NCBI GenBank assembly: GCA_963978545.1 | Contig: OZ021723.1 | Span: 96,357,002-96,421,001 of the forward strand | Length of the DNA stretch: 64,000 nt | Source of the DNA: Linyphia triangularis | Taxonomy: Eukaryota; Arthropoda; Arachnida; Araneae; Linyphiidae | Direction of reading: 5' to 3' | Part shown: in pieces, positions 1-11,694 of the stretch | How positions within the stretch are numbered: the stretch's first letter is position 1 | Layout: each line of letters begins with the position of its first letter | Notes under the pieces: model-generated | What the model was told of the DNA's origin: nothing | The model's database searches: none | Seen by the model: the letters and a program-made list of their open reading frames with translations, nothing else | Translations under genes and position numbers: made by a program

Positions 1-355
1 AATTTTCAACTTAAAATAATTTTATTAAAAATAAATAAACAATATTTTTTTTCTTATTCTTTCGGTTAAAATACTTAAGTGGACCTTAAATATTTACCTT
101 AAAAAAATCAGAATTTATCTTTAGAAGTTTCGGAGAAAAATGTACCTAAAGATGAAAAAAAAAATGTATTTTGAAAAAATCTGATTTTAAGTTACGTCAG
201 TAGACGGGTAAGTGAGTAGTACGTTTACTTCAAAAAATTATTAAAAATACTTCTAAATAAGATATTGTATCAAATAAGTTATTATTTTGAAGAGAAGAAT
301 TTAAATTTTAATAAACAATAATAAACTCAAAATTGATATTTTGAAACATTTTAAG
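1..355. repeat. Partial TTAA-type MITE (family A), cut by window edge
   Basis: The stretch matches, with drift, the right halves of 11077-11640 and 26161-26887. All three share a block containing ATTATTAAAAATRCTTCTA, then TTTTAATAAAC, and end in a YCACCTTAA or CCCCTTAA type terminus; here the end is the degraded TTTTAAGGTG near 350. The left half lies outside the window. Confidence 0.5.
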
Positions 356-1827
356 GTGCCATTTTAAAGATTGCTGGACTTTGATTACAAAAATAACCCG
401 TCAATTGAAAACTGTTTCCAAGCAAAGCGTTACGCATATGATTGTTGTGCTTAAATTTAAAAAACAAATAACCTGTCAAGGGTGAATACTCCCAAGTAAA
501 GCGTTCCATATAAGATTGTTGTGCTTTAATAAGACAAAAAAAAAAAAAAAAAAAAAAAAAATTCAAGTTCGAACTCTCATGTGAAGCGTTCTATATATGA
601 TTGGTGTGCAAGAAAAAATACTCATTTTGTAGCAACATAACAGGAAAATTGAATAAACAAGCTATTTTCAACGTCTACAACTTAAGTATCTGAGGCTGTT
701 TGAATGCCGGTTCGTTAATCGGTGACAGAATTCAAAAGTTGTATTTTCATCCAATTTCAATGTCCTCTAAATTATTTATTTCTCAATGAATTTACAAACT
801 TTTTTCACCCAAAGTGTTGTTAGATATTTAGAAACATAGTAATTGTACAAAAATTATAAAAACTAATAAATACTTTGAGTTTGCAAGCATTTTTTTTTTA
901 AATTATCTGAACCGGTAATTTCCAACACCTTGGTACACTTTCTAGACAAAATAGCGTATAAATTTAAAAATTTTAGGTCATTAATATGGAACTCATTTTT
1001 ACATAATATTCTACTCAAAAATTAGATTGAAATATTGAATAGATTTTTTTAAAGTGTACCTAAGTGTTGAAAATCACTGTTTTGAGTTAATTTAAAAAAA
1101 TTCTTACAAACTATTTTTATTTTTGTTTTTATTTATGACTTATTACTATATTGCTATTTGCAAATCTCAAACCACAAATTCTGTGAAAAAAGTTTGAGAA
1201 TACGTTCAGAAATAAATAATTTAAGGGACATTGAAGTTTAATGTAAATTCGACTTTTTGCTTGGGTTAGTGACTGTCAAGTCTCCTAAATAAAACAAGGT
1301 TTTTTTCTTAATTTTCAAACAGTTATGAAAGATTAAAAATATACTTTTTTTATGAATCACTCTGTTTGGAAAAATTTAATTCAATCCATTCAACTAGCTT
1401 CCACCACGCAATTAATTATAGTTTGGGACGGACATACAGTAACTGTATTCCAAATATTTAATTTTTACTTTCAATTACCCATATGTTTGCTTTGGGCTCT
1501 GTCCTGAAGCATCGCACATCAGCGATTGATTTTTTTTCCGTTTCACGCACAAGAGAGGACAATCTAATGACTATCGAATAAAATCACCAATTTTGCCATT
1601 TTGGCGTGTTCTTTTTTATAATTTGCTCATGAAAAAATTATTTCCTAAAAAAATCTCAGAAAAATCTCGTGTATTTCTCCGCTAATTGGAATTTGTTGAG
1701 AACGTTTTTTAAAACTTCCTTAAAAACAAATAATAATTAAAAGAATAAAGACGAGTCGCAAATTATATAGCTCTCGTAGTTGGCCGCCAACAAAAAGTTT
1801 GTCAACGGTCGACTGTATAATAAATAC

Positions 1828-1865
<38 letters not shown>

Positions 1866-2019
1866 ATGTATGCTTAACTATTTCAAACCCAAGCAGTTTT
1901 CTTGCAAGTTTAAAAACTATGAACACTAAACATTTTAAAACTAGTTTTTGTTGCTAAATAAGTAATAAATTTAAAATTAGTACCATAAAAAAAAAGAAAT
2001 GGAATCCCAACAAAAACAC
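356..2019. other. AT-rich intron with simple repeats
   Basis: No gene is visible. Around 385-610 there are about three diverged tandem copies of an 85-90 bp unit ending in ATATGATTGTTGTGCTT, interrupted by a poly-A run at 536-560. A second poly-A run of about 33 bases lies at 1830-1863. The short open frames here are translations of these A/T runs. Confidence 0.5.
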
Positions 2020-2438
2020 CTCTGTAAAAAGGCGCCAAGTTCTTCATGCAATCATTATGGCCGTGAAAAGTATTGAAATTTAAATTGGAGACAAGTTTAA
2101 ACGTGTTATAAATTAATGGAAATGAAAATTAATAAAATATCCTCCTCCAAATCAAAATTCCATTGAATAGGCCTAAGCATCTAGCTACAAAATTGCTTGT
2201 GTGACTAGGCCCTTACGCGTCAGCGAACCAGAATACGTAATTTTGCCAAGTGTCACAAAAATGCTTTTGCAGCTAGATATTTAGGCCTATGCCGGGTAAT
2301 TTTTAATTTGAGAAAAAAAAATTTACTAATTTTCATTGCCCGTAATTTATAACAACTTTAAACTTGACTCTACTTTAGATATCAATACTTTTTACTACCA
2401 TAATGATTGAATCAAGAACTTGGCACCTTCTTACAGAG
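2020..2438. mobile_element. Foldback MITE with CTCTGTAA ends
   Basis: Two arms of roughly 200 bp are inverted copies of each other. The left arm begins CTCTGTAAAAAGGCGCCAAG and the right arm ends CTTGGCACCTTCTTACAGAG. Further matching pairs are CAATCATTATGG near both ends and AGCATCTAGCT / AGCTAGATAT around the centre. It has no coding capacity and no clear target duplication. It ends 40 bp upstream of the Gypsy element at 2479. Confidence 0.7.
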
Positions 2439-2478
2439 ATGGTTTTGCTGGGTCGATATTTTTCAAATTTACTTCTAT

Positions 2479-2709
2479 TGTAAAGATTTATCTAAGCGAG
2501 TGGCAACCGCCGAAGTCTGTAAAGATTTATCTAAGCGAGTGGCAACAGCCGAAGTGTTACCCGGAGAACGAGACCAGAGAAGAACAAGATTTTTGGCATG
2601 GAAAAAATATGATAATCTCAATAATATTAAATTTAAACAACTTCTTTTAAAAAATTAATAAAAGCGCAACCTTTGAAATTCGTCGTCGTTATTTCGAGAA
2701 ATCGTCACA
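2479..2709 (+). repeat. 5' LTR of the Gmr1-type element
   Basis: It begins TGTAAAGATT and ends CGTCACA, and is identical in length to 8240-8470 with four substitutions. Its first 78 bp are two tandem 39-bp units (2479-2517 and 2518-2556) that differ at two positions. The CTAT target duplication directly abuts the first unit, so the doubled unit is a real part of the LTR. An AATAAA-like AATTAATAAAAG stands at about 2655. Confidence 0.93.
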
Positions 2710-2717
2710 GTCTAAAT

Positions 2718-2741
2718 TGGTGGCAGCGGTGGGATCCGAAC
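2718..2741 (+). other. Primer binding site, tRNA-Leu type
   Basis: TGGTGGCAGCGGTGGGAT followed by CCGAAC is complementary to the 3' end of a tRNA-Leu including its CCA tail, with one mismatch, judged from the known human tRNA-Leu(UAG) end. It starts 8 bp after the LTR, a normal Gypsy spacing. Confidence 0.75.
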
Positions 2742-3511
2742 TGGTGAAGAAATTCAGTGCCGAAGAATATTCGAATTTAACAAGACTGACAGCCATTTTG
2801 AAGTAACGGAAGAAAAGTGATCTTGGGTTATGTATCCTTTCCTTGCCGTTGGTTCAGTGCTTAATTATTTTAGGTTATAAGGAATTATTAAAAAAAAAAA
2901 AAAAGTATTTTTTGCAAAAATATATTTTGTTTAAAGTTTAAGTTTTACTGTGACTTACTTATCAATATATAGAATTCTTTTATATCTGTACTAGAAATCA
3001 CTGTAATGTTATTGAATGCTATGCTGGTTGTTTAAATTTGTTATGGAATTAATTTAGGAATATTATTTGAGAAGTTGTATAAATGAAACTTTAGCTTGGC
3101 GATATTTTGAGTTTGCTGGTATTTTCTTTTTGTGTATTGTTAGAACTTTTGTTGGCGATAAATTGGGTTTATTAGTCTTTGATTTGTTTCACTTTATAGA
3201 ATATGAGTGAAATAGGTTTTTTTTAATTTTGTCGAACACGAAGTAAAATTTGAAAAGTTAGTTCGAAAAGTATGGTTTCTGTGGTAGTATTTTGAGAAGT
3301 TATGTGTATACTTCTGTAATCGCCCTAACAAAAGTTTTCATCATATTATTGGAATATTGTATTAGAGTGAATTCAAGAATATCGTTTGCAGTTTGGAATT
3401 AAATTTGAAGTTTAGAATTTTAATTTTAAGTGGCGTTGGTTTTCTTTTTTTTTTTTAAAAAAAAAGAGAATTAACGATTGGCATTTTGATTGATTTCCCT
3501 TGCGAAAGAAA
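2742..3511 (+). other. Long 5' leader of the Gmr1-type element
   Basis: About 770 bp between the primer site and the first ATG, T-rich and without an open frame of note. It presumably carries the RNA packaging and translation leader; no motif is recognisable. Confidence 0.6.
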
Positions 3512-3733
3512 ATGAGTTATTTAGGGAAAGGTAAGAAGCAAGATTTGCTTCAAATATGTGAGGAATTGGGCGAAGAGGTGGATGCTAAAACTAAAATACC
3601 TGAGATTAAGCGAATAATTTTAGGAAGTGAATATTATAATGAGGAGGAGGTTAGGTTGATATTTGATCGCGTGATTGAAGAAAGACTGAGAAAAGAAGAA
3701 AGAGAAAGAGAAAGGGAAGAAAGAGAAATTTAA
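3512..3733 (+). pseudogene. Gag N-terminus (stop-truncated) of the Gmr1-type element
   Basis: The frame opens with ATG at 3512 (MSYLGKGKKQ); the upstream TTG at 3500 is not needed. It encodes a small helical head (DLLQICEELGEEV ... EIKRIILGSEYY) and then a highly charged Glu/Arg tract likely to form a coiled coil. A TAA at 3731-3733 interrupts the Glu/Arg tract, and the same frame and the same repeat continue directly after it to 3755 and beyond. The first 74 residues and the next block were therefore one Gag protein. Confidence 0.8.
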
Positions 3734-3754
3734 AGAGAAAGGGAAGAAAGAGAA

Positions 3755-6715
3755 ATGGAAAGAGAAAGGGAAGATAATTTTGCTCGGGAAATGAGACAGC
3801 ATGAGTTAGAATTAAAAAAGCTAGAAATTTCCCAAACTGAATCCCTACCTCGAACAAACCATGTATCTGAAAACGGAGTTCCCAGGATTCAATTGACGCA
3901 TATAATGCCTAAATTTGAAGAAAAGAGGGATGAAATGGGGTTATATTTAATTAACTTCGAAAGAAAGGCAGAAATGGCCAAAGTTCCAAAAAGAGATTGG
4001 ACTGCTTATCTGTTGGGTGTACTTCCTGCAGAAGTTTCAAACATGCTGGCTAGAGAATCGCCTGAAAACGCAAATGACTATGAACATGTGAAAACTCTTC
4101 TTCTGAAAAGGTATAAAATGAACAGCGAAAAATTGAAGCAGTGTTTCTACAGACACCAGAAAACGCCAGATAAAAATTGGAGAAACTATTACCACGAGCT
4201 GCGGAGTTATTTTACCGAATGGATTGAAGATATGAAAGTTGAAACTTTTGAGCAACTGAAAGATCTGATTATTGCTGAACAAGTAAAATTTCGTGTGCCT
4301 CCAGAAATCAGAGAACACTTTTTAGACAATTGGATTAATATTAAAGATCCAGAGTATTTAGCAGAGAAACTGGATGACTATGAAAGCGTCAGAGACAGTT
4401 TCAAAAGAAAAGAAAAGCCACCTAGAAATAATTCCAAACCTCAGGAAGGACAATACCCTAAGGACAAATTTAATTTCAAGAGAAATGCTCCGTGGAAGGA
4501 AGATAAATACGATGAAGGTGAAAGAGAGAAAAGATTTGAGAGGAGGAAGCAGCCTAGTTGTTACGAGTGTGGGTCATTTTCTCATTTGAAAGCTCAATGC
4601 GATAAACTACGAAGATGTTACGAGTGCGGATCTACCTCGCATTTAAGACCTAACTGTGATAAACTCAAGAAAAGCGTTGAAACAGTAGCTGCTAACTTGG
4701 TTCCGAAAGAAAATTTTAAAGATGTTCTTGAACCATATATCAGTCAAGGAAAAATAAATGGCATAGAAATGCCGATACTTCGTGATTCCGGAGCATCAAT
4801 TGACCTGATCTGCAGAAAGTATGTAAAACCCTCAATGTTAACTACAGAAACGGTATGGATTAAAACCCCATTAGAAGAAAGCCCCATTTGTCTGCCTTTA
4901 GCTGAGGTTGAGATAGACTGCGCTTATGGGCACATTGTGACAATAGCAGCTGTCATCAGAGATTCTTTAGATCAAGGAAGGTACCTATTAGGAAACCGAA
5001 CAATGGAATTATTTACTGAAGTTAACCAGAATAAAAATTTCGGAATGGATACAATTAACGTCATACAAACTCGATCTTCCAGTAAGAAGATGGTAGAATC
5101 AGAGATGCCAAATTCGGAACCAGAAGCAAGCGATTCAAGGGAAAATGAACAATTTGGAAAAGAAATTGGTAATGATAATATTTTACCGGTGGCAGATCTT
5201 TCAAGTGCAGAATTGGAACTTATGAAATTAACCCCAGAAGAATTTTTAGACGCTCAATTGCAAAGTGAGGATCTGAAGCCCCTATTCAAAGAAGCAAAAC
5301 ATGACACAGACCCTGAAAAGCATAGGTATCTGACAAAAAATAAAAAGCTGTTTTTCGTGAAGAAAGATAAAAAAGGAACAGCACGACTTTTGCTTGTGGT
5401 GCCGAAGAAGTACCGAAAACAGATTATGGAATTCTGCCATGAAAGAACGGCATCTCATCTGGGAATAGAGAGGACTAAAGATGCTTTATTTAAAACGTTC
5501 TACTGGCCAAACTGTTACAAAGAGGTCGAAACTTTTGTGAAATCATGTGATCTATGTCAACGGGTAGGAAACCCACAAGATAAGAAGAAGGCACCACTCA
5601 AGATAGTTCCAGTTATTACTGAAATCTTTTCAAAAATAAATGTTGATGCTGTGGGACCTTTACCTCAAACCCCATCAGGGAATCAATACCTCATTACTGC
5701 ATTGTGCATGTCTTCAAAATATCCCGATGCAGTCCCTGTGGAAAATCTGAAATCGACCACAGTAATTGACGCCCTACTCCAGATTTTCAGCCGAATGGGC
5801 TTCCCAAAAGAACTACAGACTGATCAAGGAACGTCATTTATGAGTGCACTTACTTACGAATTTTTAGAAAGATTTGGAATTAAGGTTGTTAGAAGCTCTG
5901 TACACCATCCGCAAAGTAACCCAGTCGAAAGAATGCATAGAACTCTGAAAAGAATTCTTCGTGTCCTCTGTCTAGAATCTAGTTCCGAATGGGAAAAGAT
6001 TTTGCCTCAAGCTCTGTTCGCGTTAAGGACTGTGACTCATGATAGTACAGGCTTTACACCAGCTGAGTTAGTTCACGGAAGAAATCTGAAGACTCCGCTT
6101 GTATTGCTCTATGACAAGTTAACAGAAGAACACCAAGAAGAGGATTGTGTTGTAAACTATGTGTTTAAATTAATAAATCGTATGGAAAATTGCCAAGAAT
6201 TAGCAATACGGAATATGGTAAGCGCCAAGGAAAAACAAAAACTTTGGTATGATAAGAAAGCGGTAGAACGGCAGTTCGAAGCAGGCGATCTCGTATTAGT
6301 TGTAGCTTCTTCAAAACCCAACAAGTTATCGGTGCAATGGATTGGACCTGGGGAAGTAGTTCGACGGTTATCGGATACCAACTATGTGATACGGTTTCCC
6401 GATAAGAACAAAGATCACGTTTACCATATTAATATGCTAAAGCCCTATGTTAAAAGAGTAGAACACTTAAATCTTTTAGGCCTAGAAGAAATTAAAGGAA
6501 AAAGGGAAGATGAAGAAGAGGAGATACCAGATCTTGGCCTTGCTGATAGATCTAACGGGTCAGCGTTGAATGAACTTTTAAAGGACATAAGATCAAAATC
6601 TAAACTTTCAGGTGCACAACAGAATCAACTGGAGGAACTTTTAAACAAGTACTCTGAACTCTTTTCAAATAAACCTGGTTGTACAGATATGGCTGAACAT
6701 GATGTCGAGTTGTAA
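3755..6715 (+). pseudogene. Gag-protease-integrase polyprotein segment, Gmr1-type
   Basis: This 986-residue open stretch contains, in order, the rest of Gag and two enzymes. A capsid region has a SCAN-like C-terminal part at about residues 120-215 (LKDLIIAEQ ... PPEIREHF ... EYLAEKLDDYE). Two CCHC knuckles follow (C269-x2-C-x4-H-x4-C282 and C288-C301), then a retropepsin with D344-S-G. Integrase has an HHCC finger at about 560-600 (HERTASHLG ... CDLC) and a catalytic core D ... D-x34-E, with the last Asp at base 5822 and the Glu at 5927. After it comes a GPY/F-type C-terminal module (VQWIGPGEVV). The stretch ends just before RT at a TAA (6713-6715), after which the same frame continues. Confidence 0.88.
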
Positions 6716-6748
6716 GTAGAAAAGCCAATTATCGCAAAGCCATATCGA

Positions 6749-7990
6749 ATGTCTCCAAGACAAACAGAAATTCTGAAGGCCGAAGTCAATAAAATGTTAG
6801 AACTCAAAGTAATTGAACGAGGAGATTCGTATTTTACTTCTCCTTTAATACTTGTTGAGGTTCTTGGAAAAGATCCTAGACCTTGTATTGACTATCGTCG
6901 TTTGAACAAAGTGACCAGGACACAGTATTTCCCTATACCAAATATAGAACAACTTGTAGAGAAAGTGTCATCATCGAAATATATCACTGTTCTCGATTTA
7001 ACCCGTGGCTACTGGCAAATACCATTGAGTGAACGGGCCCAGCGATATGCTGCCTTTGTGACCAGCTTTGGTACCTTTAAGCCATTAAGGTTACCATTTG
7101 GGCTCAAGAATGCTCCTTATTATTTTAGTAGAATGATGGCTCGGTTGTTGCAAGACTGCGACGAATTTGCTGTACCTTACTTAGACGACGTTGCAATTTT
7201 TTCGAATACTTGGGAAGAGCATGTGAAACACTTAGAAGAAATTTTAATAAAGATGAAAACAGCTCATCTCCACATAAAGCCTTCGAAGTGTCAGTTTGCT
7301 CGGGAACATGTCAAGTATTTGGGCCACATAGTTGGACAAGGTGAGCGAACACCTGGAGAACTTAAAGTACAAGCCGTTAAAGATTTCCCCAGACCCTTGA
7401 ACAAAACCCAAATTAGATCATTTTTAGGTCTTGCTGGTTATTATCGCCGATATATTCCCGATTTTTCTGTAATTGCAGCACCATTAACAGATCTACTAAA
7501 AGGGAAGAAAGTTAAATCATCTGTGGATTGGAGCAGTGCTTGTGAAGATGCTTTCGAAGAATTAAAGAATCGACTTTCGGAAAAGCCAGTATTATTTAGC
7601 CCCGATTTCACCATTCCATTTGTCATTCAATGTGATGCTTCGAACCTTGGACTAGGCGTGGTGTTGTCTCAGGTGAACCAAGATGGTGAAGAACATCCTA
7701 TTATGTACTTGAGTCGGAAATTTTCTCCAGCAGAACAAAAATATAGTACCACCGAGAGGGAATGTGCTGCCATTGTTAATGCAATTCAGAAATTACGATG
7801 TTATCTTGATGGGCAGCTAAAGTTCATCATTCAAACAGATCATAATCCGCTGGTCTGGTTAGAGAAAAATACAGGGACTAATCCGCGTCTGTTGAGATGA
7901 GCCCTCACATTACAACCATTCAATTATGAAGTTGTCCATCGTAAGGGAAGTCTCCATCGAAATGCCGATACCCTGAGTAGAGTTCCTTAA
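6749..7990 (+). pseudogene. Reverse transcriptase-RNase H segment, Gmr1-type
   Basis: It is in frame with the upstream open stretch; only the stop at 6713 separates them, and RT-type sequence (EKPIIAKPYRMSP) starts directly after that stop. RT motifs include CIDYRRLNKVT, DLTRGYWQIPL, LPFGLKNAP and the catalytic YLDD near base 7180. RNase H follows with QCDASNLGLG and STTERECAAIV. A TGA at 7898-7900 sits where a Trp is typical, and coding sequence continues to a TAA at 7988-7990 (HRKGSLHRNADTLSRVP). RT is therefore the last enzyme of the element, with nothing like integrase after it. Confidence 0.88.
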
Positions 7991-8225
7991 ACATTGATGT
8001 AAGACATTGACTTTGTACATATTTTTATTTATTCTTCTTCTTAGAACCTTAATATTATGGGTAGGCTTATTTATTTAAACTTGTAATATTCTACTTAAAT
8101 ATTATAATTTGGCAGTAAAATACTAATTTAAATTAGTGCACTGAATCTAACTGGCGGTATGAACTCTTAAGACTGAAAGACTTTAAATTCTAAGACTTTT
8201 TCTCTTCAATAAAAAGTCTTCTCTT

Positions 8226-8239
8226 GGAGGGGAGGAGTC
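8226..8239 (+). other. Polypurine tract of the Gmr1-type element
   Basis: GGAGGGGAGGAG lies immediately before the 3' LTR (8240), the expected primer site for plus-strand DNA synthesis. It is followed by TC before the TG of the LTR. Confidence 0.8.
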
Positions 8240-8470
8240 TGTAAAGATTTATCTAAGCGAGTGGCAACCGCCAAAGTCTGTAAAGATTTATCTAAGCGAG
8301 TGGCAACAGCCGAAGTGTTACCCGGAGAACGAAACCAGAGAAGAACAAGATTTTTGGCATGAAAAAAATATGATAATCTCAATAATATTAAATTTAAACA
8401 ACTTCTTTTAAAAAATTAATAAAAGCGCTACCTTTGAAATTCGTCGTCGTTATTTCGAGAAATCGTCACA
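8240..8470 (+). repeat. 3' LTR of the Gmr1-type element
   Basis: Matches 2479-2709 at 227 of 231 positions, including the doubled 39-bp unit at its start. It is followed by the CTAT target duplication. Confidence 0.93.
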
Positions 8471-11076
8471 CTATCAATGAATTATATTTCTTTACAAATA
8501 AATTAACTATAAAACAACTAGGGAATATATTGCAAGAAGAGAAATCCCAAACGTATTTCAACTCGGAATATTAGTTTAAAAAAGTCCAAATTATATTGCA
8601 AACGAATATAATAACATGATAATTAAATATATATTTATTCAAAGCCTGACGCTGTTTTTAATGAAAAACACAAACATCAATGTTATTATATGTTGAAAGA
8701 ATTTTCATTTAATATACAATTTTTTAAATTTTTTTTCATTCCATGTAATTGTTAGTTTTTTTTTTTTCATTTTTATTAAAATTAAAAACATCAAATGATA
8801 AAGATATAATTATTTTAAATAATTATTCAACACGTTAATACGAAGTCAAATAACAAGCTTGTAAAATAATAAAAACATTGTTCAATGAATTGTTTTTAGC
8901 TTAACTACTGAATAAATTATTTAGCATATAAAGAATGGTGTTAATCTCTTTACATTTTTTTTTTCCTGAAAATCATTTACCATTTGTGAGTTGAAAAACG
9001 CACTAGACTTGTAATATTTTATTAATTAGCAAGACATGTTAATATATTTTATTCATTTACTGACAAAAATGACTAATCGAATTTGCTAATTGGAAGTGCC
9101 TACATCTTAATTAAAAAATGTGTCCCAAAATATTTATGTTCCATTGAGTATTCCAGAGAAAAAAAAATGATAAATAACAAAAAATGAATAATCTATTAGT
9201 GAAAGAAGTCTAAAATAAGATAACGTAGTTTTTTCAAAGATTCAGACTTCTGTTGAAATACAAGGAGGAACTTTTACTTATGATTCTATATTATATAAAT
9301 ATATGCACTAATTAGGATAACTTAATCTTGAAACAATTTTAATCTTACATATGAAATCGAACGATTAATCTGTGATGAACGATTTAAGATTGAATAATCG
9401 TTGAATAACCGTAACGATTAATAATTTAATATGTTTTGAAATTTTCGCAGAGGAAATTATGACGCAGTTTTTATCAAATAAAAATTATAAATTCTTCTTT
9501 TTTCAAAGGCTTACAAAACTTTCCCGACCAATTGTAAACGCACTATCTAGGTTTAACACAAGCTTCAATGCATACAACTCCGTACACAGCTATAATACAG
9601 ACACTATGAAAGTGAACAAAAGATCCGATCCCTTTAAATTAACGTTTAAAACTCAACTGGTCAAAGATTTCAAGTAACAAATGACATGATAGAAACTCCT
9701 CCAAATTTTCCGATTGATTTAGAAGTTGCCACCTTTTTCTAACCTGCATTATCTCTGTTAATAAATAAAATAAAATAAAATATAACTTACATGTCACTAT
9801 TTACGATTATATACAGACAATTTGTCTAATAATACTCCATACATAAACACTATCGACTTGTCAAGAGCGCTAGACATAAATTTGCTATTGATTTATTGTT
9901 ATTATTTATCGATTGTTATTCAGTGAAATCATTTTTGTAAGTTTGCTTATTAATTTTTAGTGTTATTTAGAATGTGTTTAAATAGTGATTCTCTTCAGTG
10001 TCCGTCAGACATTTGAGAGAACAGGAAAATTAAATTATACTTAATTTTATTTTCTCCTTTTGGAAGATCTAATTACGTTGTTTTATGATTTATGAACTTT
10101 TTGATTAAAATAACATTTTTAATTTTTTAATTTAGAATGTGATTAATTTTTTTATCTCTTTGAAGAAAGTGCACATTTTTTTTTTTTTTTTTAAGTTGGA
10201 TTTAAAATATCCTGAAATGAATAAACATGCCTATTTAATACTTTTCATGCACGTAATTTTAACGTATGCTAAGTTTGAAGCAGAATTATTGAATGATTTC
10301 AGAAGTACGTTTTTCCCAAACCTGACGTTGGCTTTATTGAATTTTTTTACTTAGATGACCGCAAACATGGAGGATATTTTTACTAATTTCTTTGAATTTA
10401 AATATAGTTTTTAAATGGAAATTTTAAAATAAAACACTTTTTCAACCATTTCTCTAAATCCAAAAATATACATATAGAAATAATAGTAACTTAAATCACA
10501 CACCTTACTACCTTTTAAAAAACTCTTAATATTTTATTGGTACAATTTAAAAAAAGCTTATTTAAAATCAAACTATAGTGTAAATACTGGAAAAGTATAA
10601 ACGAAATCTTTCACTAATTTCAGTTCAACTGCATTTTATGGTTCATTCCAAATGATGATTCAAAGCCTATTCATACTTGTAGCAAATCATTGTCCCCCAC
10701 AGTTTAGTGCCAAGAAAGCAGACAAAGCTTTCTTTTCTTCTATGCTTGTGAATGTCCATCAATTTTCATTTGAAATAACTGAGTTGTATCGTAAATGCTA
10801 TAACTCTGCATTAGCTAATTCCCCATGCAACATGGTGTTGAATCTAGGGAAACAAATGTGATGATACATTAAAATTTATTATGTTATGTGTTAAATACGC
10901 AAGTAGAAATGACAGAAACGGTTATAATCGAGCATGCTGCTATTTGCAATAACAATTTTAGTAATTGACCTAACCTTGCTACACTTGTTATTATTTACTA
11001 TAACTGATGCGGGTAGGGGCGGGATAGGGGATGTTTAAATAAAAAAAAATAGTAACATATGACACCTTGGATGATT
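8471..11076. other. AT-rich intron with an old interspersed repeat
   Basis: No gene found. The segment of about 9430-9790 is a diverged relative of 30930-31390. Both contain TTTTCGCAGAGG or TTTCCGCAGAGG, a G-CGCAGTTTTTA block, TTGCCACCTTTTTCTAACCT and TAATAAATRAAATAA at similar spacing. The 72-aa open frame at 9459 falls in this repeat and resembles no protein I know. Confidence 0.5.
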
Positions 11077-11640
11077 CAAGGGAAGTTAGTACCCTCTATA
11101 GGTAATGTTAATTTGTTATATTCCATGTACCTTTTTCTCAAAAAGTAATTTACATTAAAAGCCTATTTTTTTTCAGTGTATTTAGTAAACACTTGTTATT
11201 CTATTGTAGCTAGCTTTTGATTTTAATTCACATACTTTTTTTAATGAATTTTCGTGAAAGTCACTCAAGTTTGTGAAATATCAGGTTTTTTCCCCCGAAA
11301 TAGTACAAAAAAAAAAAAAAAAAATACTTTAAAATAACAAAAAAAATCTCACTTCAGTATATAGAGATACATAAAAGGATTGTGTGGTAAATATATTAGG
11401 AAGATGGTTTGTGTAGTTTCGGAGAAAAAGTTACATGAATAATGAAAAACGCTTTTTTAAAGAAAACTTTACTTACACTAATAGTTAGCAATTTTGTCTT
11501 CAAAAAATTATTAAAAATGCTTCTAGTTGAGATATCATTATAAATTAGATATCTATTTAAAAGGGATCATTTATATTTTTATAAACAGTAATAAACCCAA
11601 AATCGATTATTTGTAAATATTAGTGTACCAACTCACCTTA
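11077..11640. mobile_element. TTAA-type MITE (family A), degraded
   Basis: Its left end, TCAAGGGAAGTTAGTACCC, and right end, GTGTACCAACTCACCTTA, are inverted copies. They correspond to the ends of the better-preserved 26161-26887 copy, and the interior right half matches 1-355 and 26690-26880. There is no open frame. The flanking TTAA has decayed to TCAA / CTTA. Confidence 0.6.
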
Positions 11641-11694
11641 GAACTTATTTCCATCTAGAAAGTCATGAAGGAAAATAAACGAACTATTCACTAT

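Larger units (their letters stand above)
2479..8470 (+). mobile_element. Full-length Gmr1-type Ty3/Gypsy retrotransposon (integrase before RT)
   Basis: The 5,992-bp element is flanked by the 4-bp duplication CTAT (2475-2478 and 8471-8474). It has two 231-bp LTRs, a primer binding site and a polypurine tract in the correct places. One plus-strand frame (3512-7990) encodes Gag, retropepsin, integrase, reverse transcriptase and RNase H in that order. Integrase ahead of RT is Copia-like, but the protein sequences are Gypsy; among Gypsy elements this order marks the Gmr1 clade (established knowledge). The LTRs differ at four of 231 positions, so insertion is fairly but not very recent. In-frame stops at 3731, 6713 and 7898 make this copy non-autonomous. 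Confidence 0.92.

Noticed and set aside
3620..3857. Phe/Ser-rich reverse open frames
   Set aside because: They are antisense readings of the Gag Glu/Arg tract.
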